The position numbers were made by a program, and so were the translations under genes. 64,000 nt of DNA. Origin: JAVVHH01 sp965199665. Its GTDB lineage: Bacteria > Pseudomonadota > Alphaproteobacteria > Acetobacterales > Acetobacteraceae. The notes beneath the pieces were generated by a model, which had not been told where the DNA came from, made no database searches, and worked only from the letters and a program-made list of their open reading frames with translations. This document shows positions 47,326 to 54,493 of the stretch, one piece after another (positions within the stretch are counted from its first letter, which is position 1; each line of letters begins with the position of its first letter). The stretch covers positions 2,232,001 to 2,296,000 of the forward strand of contig OZ241208.1 in NCBI GenBank assembly GCA_965199665.1. Direction: 5' to 3'.

Positions 47326-47353
47326 TTGCCAGACCTTCTTAAGACCCTATAAA
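47326..47353 (+). promoter_or_regulatory. sigma70-type promoter before the FkbH operon
   Basis: TTGCCA (-35, 5/6), 16-bp spacer, TATAAA (-10, 5/6), 26 bases before the FkbH ATG. The segment is clearly A/T-richer than its surroundings. Just downstream, 47364-47378 reads TTAA-N7-CTAA, one base off a CtrA box. Confidence 0.55.
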
Positions 47354-47379
47354 CCGATCCGTATTAACCTGAGCCTAAG

Positions 47380-49308
47380 ATGCACGGGATTGATCTTCAC
47401 TGGCTGCCGGAAAATCCACGCTGGGCAGAACTTTTGGCTCAGGTCGCCGCACGTCCGTCAAACGAGGCGGACTGGGCGGCGTGGGTCGCACTGGCGCAAT
47501 ATCGGATTTCGGCGCTGCAAACCATGCAGCTCGATCGCCGATGTGCACGGGCGTTTCCCACAGCGGCGCCGGGCGGCGGAACCAGTCCGACCCGCCTCGC
47601 CGTCCTGGCGTCCTCGACCGTCGAGCACCTCTTACCGGCGCTCCGCGTCGCCGGGTTGCGCCGCGCGATCCCGCTCGAAACCTACACGCCCGATTATGGC
47701 CAGTATGCGCAGGAGCTGCTCAACCCGGGTTCCGGCCTCCACGGCTTCCGACCGAATGTTGTTCTGTTCGCGCTGGATGCCCACCACTTGCTGGGCGGCA
47801 TCTCACTGCCCTCGACCGCCGACGAGGTTACGCGGGCGTTGGTGCGGCAGGTTGACCGCTTGGCCCTGCAGTGGCGGGCGGCGCGCGAGGCGTTTGGCGC
47901 CCAGATCATCCAGAACGTCCCGTTGCCAGTCTTCTTGCCTTTGCTCGGCAACAACGAGCATCGCCTCCCCGGCTCGCGCGCGGGTGCCTGGCGCCAACTC
48001 GCCGTCATGCTTCGGGCCCGCGCCGATACCGACGGTGTCGACCTGGTGGCGCTCGACGACCGGGTCTCACAGGACGGCTTAATCGCCTGGCACGATCCGG
48101 CGCTGTGGCACCGTGCAAAGCAGGAGATCCATCCGCAAGCGGCCCCGCTCTATGGCGATCTGGTTGGCCGCCTGATTGCAGCCGCGCAGGGTCAATCGCG
48201 CAAGTGCCTGGTCCTGGACCTCGATAACACCCTGTGGGGCGGCGTGATCGGCGATGACGGGCTGGCCGGCATCAAATTGGGTCAAGGGAGCGCCCGGGGC
48301 GAGGCGCATCTCGCATTCCAGCATTACGCCCGCGACCTCGGGCGGCGAGGCATCATCCTGGCCGTTTGTTCCAAGAACGACGAAGCCAACGCGTTGGACC
48401 CATTCCTAAACCATCCCGAGATGGCGCTGCGGAGGGAGGACATCGCCTGCTTCGTCGCAAATTGGACGGACAAAGCAGCGAACCTCCGGCACATTGCTCA
48501 GCGCCTCAACATCGGATTGGACAGCCTCGTTTTCGCCGACGATAACCCGGCCGAGCGCGCCGTGGTGCGCCGTGAGCTACCGATGGTCGCGGTGCCTGAG
48601 CTGCCGGAAGACCCGACCTTCTATGCGGCCACGATTGCCGACGCCGGCTATTTCGAGGCGGTACGCATCACTGCTGAGGATCGTGACCGGGCCGGTCTCT
48701 ACCGGCAGAACGCCGCCCGCGACGAGGCGCTTACCTCCGCCACGGACATGGATGGTTATCTCCGCAGCCTCGAAATGCGTGCCATTTGGGGACGTTTCGA
48801 CGCGACGAACCTGCCGCGCATCGTTCAGCTCATCAACAAGACCAATCAGTTCAACCTCACCACGCAGCGCACCACGGATGCCGCTATCCAAACAGCCATC
48901 GATGATCCATCAGCCCTGACGCTTCAGATCCGGTTGCTGGATCAGTTCGGGGATAACGGGATCATCGCGATCGTTGCCGGCGCGGCCGACCCGGCCACAA
49001 CGACGATCAGACTGCATACCTGGCTGATGAGTTGCCGCGTGCTCGGCCGCGGGATGGAGCTCGAAACGCTCAACCTCGTCGTCGCCCAAGCCAAACAGCT
49101 TGGCGCGAGCGAGCTCATCGGTGAATACCGGCCAACCGCGAAGAACGGCATGGTGCGGAATCACTATGAGCGTCTTGGCTTCACCCGTGTCGAGGAGCGG
49201 GCGGATGGCACGACGACTTGGTCGCTGGATCTGTCGGATTTTGTGCCGCGACCAACTTTCATCGACAGCCAGCCGACCTCTACGGATGCCGCGCTCGCGG
49301 CTGCCTGA
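47380..49308 (+). CDS. FkbH-like HAD-IIIC phosphatase/acyltransferase
   Basis: 642 residues. Residues about 70-270 are an SGNH-like N-terminal part (LAVLASSTVEHLLPAL, NPGSGLHGFRPNVVLFALD). The HAD core starts at VLDLDNTLWGG (Asp280 and Asp282) and includes AVCSKNDEANALD and VFADDNPAERAVV; the end is a GNAT-like part (LLDQFGDNGIIA, SCRVLGRGMELETL). FkbH-family enzymes dephosphorylate 1,3-bisphosphoglycerate and load the glyceryl group on an ACP. The ACP is the next gene, 21 bases on, supporting that reaction here. Confidence 0.9.
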   Translation: MHGIDLHWLPENPRWAELLAQVAARPSNEADWAAWVALAQYRISALQTMQLDRRCARAFPTAAPGGGTSPTRLAVLASSTVEHLLPALRVAGLRRAIPLETYTPDYGQYAQELLNPGSGLHGFRPNVVLFALDAHHLLGGISLPSTADEVTRALVRQVDRLALQWRAAREAFGAQIIQNVPLPVFLPLLGNNEHRLPGSRAGAWRQLAVMLRARADTDGVDLVALDDRVSQDGLIAWHDPALWHRAKQEIHPQAAPLYGDLVGRLIAAAQGQSRKCLVLDLDNTLWGGVIGDDGLAGIKLGQGSARGEAHLAFQHYARDLGRRGIILAVCSKNDEANALDPFLNHPEMALRREDIACFVANWTDKAANLRHIAQRLNIGLDSLVFADDNPAERAVVRRELPMVAVPELPEDPTFYAATIADAGYFEAVRITAEDRDRAGLYRQNAARDEALTSATDMDGYLRSLEMRAIWGRFDATNLPRIVQLINKTNQFNLTTQRTTDAAIQTAIDDPSALTLQIRLLDQFGDNGIIAIVAGAADPATTTIRLHTWLMSCRVLGRGMELETLNLVVAQAKQLGASELIGEYRPTAKNGMVRNHYERLGFTRVEERADGTTTWSLDLSDFVPRPTFIDSQPTSTDAALAAA

Positions 49309-49329
49309 CGCCTTTCTCTAGGAAAAACC

Positions 49330-49581
49330 ATGACCGACGCCGAGATCTACGCCACGCTGGCCGACGTGTTCCGCCAGGTGCTGGAAGACGACACGATAGA
49401 GCTCACCCCAGAAACAACCGCAGATGACGTGGATGGCTGGGACTCGATGAACCATATTTTCATCGTGGTCGAGCTCGAGAAGCGCTTTGGCGTGAAGTTT
49501 CAGGCGGCCGAGATGGAGGAGCTGAAGAACGTCGGCGAACTCGCAAAGCTCGTTCAGCAGAAGCTTGCGAAAAAGGGCTGA
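49330..49581 (+). CDS. acyl carrier protein
   Basis: 83 residues, acidic. The phosphopantetheine Ser39 lies in VDGWDSMNHIFIVVELE. It is not the fatty-acid ACP (which reads DSL and sits with fab genes); its place between FkbH and an MBOAT makes it the carrier of the acid that FkbH loads. Ten bases separate its stop from the MBOAT start. Confidence 0.92.
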   Translation: MTDAEIYATLADVFRQVLEDDTIELTPETTADDVDGWDSMNHIFIVVELEKRFGVKFQAAEMEELKNVGELAKLVQQKLAKKG

Positions 49582-49590
49582 GCTGCCCGG

Positions 49591-51120
49591 ATGGTTTTTA
49601 GCTCCTTTCCTTTCCTTTTTGTCTTTCTTCCAGTTTGCCTCGCCGGTTTCTGGACCGTGGCGCGGTTCGGCCGGCGTGCGGCCGGGCTCTGGTTGGTGCT
49701 CGCCTCACTGGCTTTTTACGCCTACTGGCGATTAGACTTTTTGCCGCTGCTGCTCATCTCGATCGCGTTCAACTATTTGATCGGCTCAATGCTATTCCGC
49801 CTTGAAAGCCGACCTCGCGTTCAGAATGCCTTACTATGGTTTGGTATCGTGACCGACATAGCTGCGCTTTTCTATTTCAAATACTCTGTCGGCCTCGCTG
49901 AGTTCTTCGGCTTCGAAACTGTCGCTGGCCGCCCGTTTTGGGAGATCGTGCTCCCACTCGGGATCTCCTTCTTTACTTTCACGCAGATCGGTTATCTCGT
50001 CGACGTGAAGCAGGGTGTCGCCAAGACCCGCGACCTTCTCAGCTATGTCCTGTTCGTTACGTTCTTTCCGCATCTGATTGCGGGACCCATCTTGCACAAT
50101 CGAGAGATGATGCCGCAATTCGCGGACAAGGAGACCTATCGTTTTAGCCTCGCCAACGTCGCGATCGGTCTGACGATCTTCGCGATTGGACTGGCCAAAA
50201 AAGTGCTTTTGGCTGACCCGCTCGCCGGCGACGTCGCAATCAACTTTTCCCATACGGAACAACTCTCGCTTGCGACAGCCTGGTACGCCGTCATTGGCTA
50301 CTCGTTGCAGCTTTATTTCGACTTTTCGGGCTATTCCGACATGGCCATTGGCCTCGCTCGAATGGTCAACATTCGCTTCCCGCTCAACTTCAATTCGCCT
50401 TACAAAGCGACCACGGTCATCGACTACTGGCAGCGCTTCCATATGACGCTGACCCGATTCATAACGATGTACATCTTCAGCCCCCTGGCCCTCAGTGTGA
50501 CCCGGTGGCGCGATCGTGCCGGTCTGGACAACTCGCGCCGGGCGTCTGCCACACCGAATGGCTTCCTGTCCCTGGTTGCTGGCCCGACGCTCATCACAAT
50601 GGGGCTTGCGGGCATTTGGCATGGCGCTGGGTGGCAATATCTGATTTTCGGCTTGTTGCACGGCCTCTACATCACGGTGAACCACGGGGCCCGGATATTC
50701 TTCCCAGCCTCGAAGCATCGTCCGGTTCGTCCCAAAGCCATCGAGCTCGGAATTCACGCGTGTAAGGTCCTGGCTGTATACGTGGCCGCACTTGTCGCAT
50801 TCACATTCTTCCGCGCCGACTCCGTGGGCGATGCCATGGAACTGCTTGCCGGGATGGCCGGTCTTCATGGGTGGGGCGGAACCGTGCCGCGCATGGTCGT
50901 CATGCAATGCACCTTTCTTCTAGCGATCGTCTGGTTCGCGCCGAACACCCAGCAGATGATGACGCGCTACGAGCCCGCGCTTGGCCGCGCGATTGCCAAC
51001 CAATCCAATTCATTGACTTGGTCTCCCGCCATCAAATGGGCCGTGGCTGCAGGCGGCATAGCAGCGCTCGGGATCCTTGCCCTCGGAGGAACGACGGAGT
51101 TCCTCTATTTTCAATTCTGA
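49591..51120 (+). CDS. MBOAT-family O-acyltransferase (AlgI/DltB-like)
   Basis: 509 residues with about eleven membrane helices. The MBOAT signatures are LPLGISFFTFTQIGYLVDV, FFPHLIAGPILHN, YWQRFHMTLTRF (His284) and the catalytic GIWHGAGWQYLIFGLLHG (His344). Such proteins move an acyl group from a cytoplasmic donor to a periplasmic polymer, as in alginate acetylation (AlgI) and teichoic acid alanylation (DltB). With FkbH and ACP next door, the donor may be glyceryl-ACP (inference). It overlaps the next gene by one base. Confidence 0.93.
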   Translation: MVFSSFPFLFVFLPVCLAGFWTVARFGRRAAGLWLVLASLAFYAYWRLDFLPLLLISIAFNYLIGSMLFRLESRPRVQNALLWFGIVTDIAALFYFKYSVGLAEFFGFETVAGRPFWEIVLPLGISFFTFTQIGYLVDVKQGVAKTRDLLSYVLFVTFFPHLIAGPILHNREMMPQFADKETYRFSLANVAIGLTIFAIGLAKKVLLADPLAGDVAINFSHTEQLSLATAWYAVIGYSLQLYFDFSGYSDMAIGLARMVNIRFPLNFNSPYKATTVIDYWQRFHMTLTRFITMYIFSPLALSVTRWRDRAGLDNSRRASATPNGFLSLVAGPTLITMGLAGIWHGAGWQYLIFGLLHGLYITVNHGARIFFPASKHRPVRPKAIELGIHACKVLAVYVAALVAFTFFRADSVGDAMELLAGMAGLHGWGGTVPRMVVMQCTFLLAIVWFAPNTQQMMTRYEPALGRAIANQSNSLTWSPAIKWAVAAGGIAALGILALGGTTEFLYFQF

Positions 51121-52220
51121 TGCCGAAGCTGCTCTTGACTGTCTTTCCGACCTTTGCAGTCGGTGGTGCACAGGCTCGCTTTACAACGCTTGTGAATCAC
51201 CTCGGCTCGGACTGGCGTCACATGATCGTTGCCATGGACGGCGTCACGACGGCACGTGAGCGTCTCGCGCCTGGGTTGGACGTGACGTTCCCGTCACTGA
51301 CCAATCGGAAAGGCGATGTGCTGTATAACGTTCGACGTTTTCGGGCCCTGCTGCGGTCGCTCTCGCCAACGACATTGCTGACGCACAACTTCGGCTCAAT
51401 CGAGTGGGCGATTGCGAGCCAGCGCCTTCCCTTACGCCATGTCCATGTCGAAGACGGGTTTGGACCGGAGGAGCGCGTGCACCAGATCCCGCGGCGGGTT
51501 TGGCTGCGACGGATCTTCCTCCGCAGCCGGCCCGTAGTGCTCCCATCGCAGACGCTGATGCACATCGCGCGCGAAACCTGGCGTTTGCCACAAGGCGTGC
51601 TGCATTACGTTCCCAACGGGGTCGACCTCGACCGCTTTGGCCTTGATACTGCTCGTCATGAGTGGCCCGGCACTGGCCCGGTCATTGGCACGATCGCCGC
51701 GCTCCGGCCGGAGAAGAACGTCGGGCGTCTCGTGCGCGCCTTTGCACTCGTGGCGACGCAACGCCCGGCCCGGCTTGTGCTCATCGGCGACGGCCCACAG
51801 CGGGCCGAACTCGAACGGCTAGCGGCGGAGCTTGGAGTAGCCGATCGCGTACATTTTGCCGGTCACATTGCGGAGCCGGATGAGCTCCTTAGATCGCTCG
51901 ACATCTTCGCGATGTCGTCCGATACGGAGCAGATGCCGATCAGTCTTCTGGAGGCTATGGCGGCCGGTCGTCCCGTCGCGGCGACTGCGGTTGGCGACAT
52001 CGCGAGCATGCTGCCCGACACCGCTCGGCGCTTCGTAACCCCATGCGAGACGCCGGCATTGGCAGAAGCTCTGCTCGAACTCGCAGGCGACCCGGCCTTG
52101 CAGCGTCGCCTCGGTGAAGCGAACCAAGCCAAAGCAAGGCAAGAGTTCGGCTTGGCGGAAATGTTCGCGCGCTGGTCGACCCTGCTCGAGGGCGATGCCG
52201 CGGTCCGGCGGGCAGCATGA
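51120..52220 (+). CDS. glycosyltransferase family 4
   Basis: 366 residues. The N-terminal domain opens LTVFPTFAVGGAQARF; the C-terminal domain has YVPNGVDLDRF, GTIAALRPEKNVGRLVRAF, LIGDGPQRAELERLA and the donor pocket MSSDTEQMPISLLEAMAAGRP. It starts in the TGATG overlap with the MBOAT stop, so the two are coupled. It probably adds a sugar of the same repeat unit the acyl relay decorates. Confidence 0.9.
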   Translation: MPKLLLTVFPTFAVGGAQARFTTLVNHLGSDWRHMIVAMDGVTTARERLAPGLDVTFPSLTNRKGDVLYNVRRFRALLRSLSPTTLLTHNFGSIEWAIASQRLPLRHVHVEDGFGPEERVHQIPRRVWLRRIFLRSRPVVLPSQTLMHIARETWRLPQGVLHYVPNGVDLDRFGLDTARHEWPGTGPVIGTIAALRPEKNVGRLVRAFALVATQRPARLVLIGDGPQRAELERLAAELGVADRVHFAGHIAEPDELLRSLDIFAMSSDTEQMPISLLEAMAAGRPVAATAVGDIASMLPDTARRFVTPCETPALAEALLELAGDPALQRRLGEANQAKARQEFGLAEMFARWSTLLEGDAAVRRAA

Positions 52221-52990
52221 GCCTGGTTTCCGTCACAACGGCAGATGGAATTACCACTGTCTGCATGGAGGACGAGAAGCGGCGTAATGCCCTCTCTGCC
52301 CCCATGTTGACGGAGCTGGCCGCAGCTTTCGACCAGTTGGCCGCCGACACCCGTGTGGTAATCCTGCGCGCGACACCTGGAGCGAGCGTCTGGTGCGCCG
52401 GGTTCGACATTCGGGCACTGGCGCCGGGTCACGACCCTTTGGCACGGGACGGTCCCTTACAGGCATTGTTCGAGCGGGTGGCCCGGTGCAAGGCGCCGGT
52501 TATCGCAATGGTGCATGGGACGACATGGGGCGGCGGGACCGATCTGGCTCTTCGGTGCGATCTGCTCGTGGCCGACACGACGTGCCAGTTCGCCTTCACA
52601 CCGGCCCGGCTCGGCTTGCCTTACGACGCAGAGGGGCTGCTCAATGTCCTGCTTCGGGTCGGCCCCGCGGTTGCGCTCGAGATGTTCGCCACCGCGCAGC
52701 CGGTCGGTGCCGAGCGGGCGTTGCGGACAGGTCTGATCAGCCACTTGGTCGAACCCGAGGCGCTTGAGAGCACGACCATGGCGATCGCGCGGACGATAGC
52801 GGAGAACGCGCCATTGACCGTCGCGAGCGCAAAGCAGCATCTGCGGGCGCTGGCCGCAGCAGTGCCGTTGCCGGCTGCGATCGCACAGGCTCTTGGTGAA
52901 AGCCGCACGCGGGCCCTTACCAGCGCTGACTATGCTGAGGGGCTCGACGCTTTTGCGGAGAAACGAAAGCCGCGATTTAGCGGCCGTTAG
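52217..52990 (+). CDS. crotonase-family protein, methylmalonyl-CoA decarboxylase (ScpB)-like
   Basis: 257 residues of crotonase fold, overlapping the glycosyltransferase stop by 4 bp. Compared by memory with E. coli ScpB, it shares WGGG in the oxyanion hole, FTPARLGLPYDAEG (ScpB has the active-site Tyr at this PY) and the ending EGLDAFAEKRKPRFSGR, nearly matching ScpB's own. ScpB's His in AGHDI is Phe here (AGFDI), so the chemistry may differ. The family turns methylmalonyl-CoA into propionyl-CoA. Why it sits in a polysaccharide operon is unclear; supply of an acyl donor is one guess. The 3' end overlaps speE (convergent) by 14 bp. Confidence 0.82.
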   Translation: MSLVSVTTADGITTVCMEDEKRRNALSAPMLTELAAAFDQLAADTRVVILRATPGASVWCAGFDIRALAPGHDPLARDGPLQALFERVARCKAPVIAMVHGTTWGGGTDLALRCDLLVADTTCQFAFTPARLGLPYDAEGLLNVLLRVGPAVALEMFATAQPVGAERALRTGLISHLVEPEALESTTMAIARTIAENAPLTVASAKQHLRALAAAVPLPAAIAQALGESRTRALTSADYAEGLDAFAEKRKPRFSGR

Positions 52991-53849
52991 GTCCGGAGAT
53001 GCAGTCCAGGATATAAGGCGGCAACGCGAAGGCGCTCGCGTGAACGGCGGGCGACCAATAGCGCGTGGTGCCGAGGATGCCGGCTTGTTCTGCCCGCGCT
53101 TGAATTTCCAACACTGACGTCTTCTCCAGTCCGGCCGCGTTTGAGGCAAAGGCCAGCGTCATGAAGCCGCCGACGTATGTTGGCACGGCAGCGACGTAGG
53201 CCGTTGCGTGATCAAAGGCGACCGCTCGGCGGTTATGGCCTTGCACAAGTTCATCGGCCTGCATGAAGGGCACACCCGCTTGGCAGACGATCACGCCCGT
53301 TGGGCCAAGGACCCGGGCGCAATCCCTGTAGAAAGCGTCGGTAAAGAGAACTTCGCCCACGCCCACGGGGTCGGTGCTGTCGACAATGATCGCGTCGAAC
53401 GACTGATCCGCGGCAGCGGCAACGTGGGCCAGTCCGTCGCCGACGATGACCTGCGCACGTGGGTCGTCCCACGCTTTGCCGGAGATCGACGGAAGGTATT
53501 CGCGAGCGAGCTTGATCACCTCGGCATCGATTTCGACCATCACGACCGTTTCGACCGTGCGATGCTGAAGGACCCGGCGCAGCACTCCGCCATCGCCCGC
53601 ACCAATGATCAAAACACGACGCGCGTTCCCCTGCGCAAGCAGAGGAACGTGGGCCAGCATTTCTTGATAGACGAATTCGTCTCGTTCAGTGATCTGCACG
53701 GCGCCGTCCAAAACGAGGACACGTCCGTGACTTTCGGTTTCAAGAACGATGATTTCTTGATAGGGCGACGTAACCCTGGCCAACTCGCGCGACTGAAGGA
53801 AGCGCTGCCCCCAACTGGGGTACAACGCTTCGTTGAACCAAGACGTCAG
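52977..53849 (-). CDS. speE: spermidine synthase (polyamine aminopropyltransferase)
   Basis: 290 residues. WFNEALYPSWGQRF and the LDGAVQITERDEFVYQEML block match SpeE; the methyltransferase-like site is VLIIGAGDGGVLRRVL, with the Asp pair in IIVDSTDPVGVGE and the gate PTYVGGFMTLAFA. It makes spermidine from putrescine and decarboxylated SAM supplied by SpeD. The family start falls at a CTG whose bases overlap the speD stop (CTGA); no ATG, GTG or TTG is near. An in-frame ATG at 53948 would lie 100 bp inside speD and adds residues unlike the family. Confidence 0.92.
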   Translation of the reverse strand: MTSWFNEALYPSWGQRFLQSRELARVTSPYQEIIVLETESHGRVLVLDGAVQITERDEFVYQEMLAHVPLLAQGNARRVLIIGAGDGGVLRRVLQHRTVETVVMVEIDAEVIKLAREYLPSISGKAWDDPRAQVIVGDGLAHVAAAADQSFDAIIVDSTDPVGVGEVLFTDAFYRDCARVLGPTGVIVCQAGVPFMQADELVQGHNRRAVAFDHATAYVAAVPTYVGGFMTLAFASNAAGLEKTSVLEIQARAEQAGILGTTRYWSPAVHASAFALPPYILDCISGPNGR

Positions 53850-54313
53850 GATACTTGGCCGCGACGCTCTTCGTTGAGGGCAATCCGTTCCGGATGGAAC
53901 GCCGCCCGAAGCACTGGCAATGCATCGTGCGGATCGCAGGCCCCGCACATGAAGATGTCGATTGCCGCGAAGCCACGCTCTGGCCAGGTGTGGATCGAGA
54001 TATGACTTTCGGCCAACACGACTACGCCCGACACGCCACCGTTCGGCGTGAAGTGGTGAAAATGGCTGTGCAGGATCGTTGCGCCAGCTTCGACGGCCGC
54101 ACCGCGGAGTGCAACGTCGATCAAAGCGGGATCGCTGAGGTTGTCAGCACCCCATAGATCGATCAACAGATGAGTGCCGGCGAAGCGAACCCCATCTCGT
54201 TCAATAAAGTAGTCCTTACGCTCCTCGGCCGCAGCGTCAGGAACCAATGCAATCGTCGTCTGGTTTTCGCTCGGAAGTTCCGAGACCATCCCCAGTTGAG
54301 CAAGTGCGTTCAT
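53846..54313 (-). CDS. speD: S-adenosylmethionine decarboxylase, bacterial class
   Basis: 155 residues. The pyruvoyl-forming site is LAESHISIHTWPE (self-cleavage before Ser103), then the conserved FAAIDIFMCGACDPHDAL with the active Cys. N-terminal residues 1-40 are longer than in the minimal family. It supplies the aminopropyl donor to SpeE, coupled by the overlapping stop. The ATG at 54313 follows a GGGGG stretch; a GTG directly before it is the alternative. Confidence 0.94.
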   Translation of the reverse strand: MNALAQLGMVSELPSENQTTIALVPDAAAEERKDYFIERDGVRFAGTHLLIDLWGADNLSDPALIDVALRGAAVEAGATILHSHFHHFTPNGGVSGVVVLAESHISIHTWPERGFAAIDIFMCGACDPHDALPVLRAAFHPERIALNEERRGQVS

Positions 54314-54493
54314 CACGTACCCCCAAACCAGTAGATAGCCTGTTGGGCGGGATCGCCCCCTTGGGCCAAGAGATGGGGGAGATAGGGCCTCCCGGAACTC
54401 ATGACAAGCGAAATCATGACGTCACAGGGGAACGTGATCCGCCGCAAGCCGCAGACCGTGAAATAAACTTCTGAATCGAACGCCGCTGCGCGA
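54314..54493 (-). promoter_or_regulatory. structured 180-bp gap before speD
   Basis: No gene. It contains two short hairpins: GGGCG-GGAT-CGCCC (54345-54358) close to the speD start, and GGGAG/CTCCC with a 7-base loop (54377-54393). They may end the flagellar operon read from the left or shape the speD leader. No known riboswitch is recognised. Confidence 0.35.

Noticed and set aside
47326..47353. sigma54 site for the FkbH operon or the divergent amidotransferase
   Set aside because: No GG-N10-GC pair with matching flanks; a sigma70-type pair fits better.
28428..53000. PEP-CTERM sorting tails in proteins of the exosortase region
   Set aside because: No protein ends in a VPEP-helix-Arg tail; substrates must be elsewhere.
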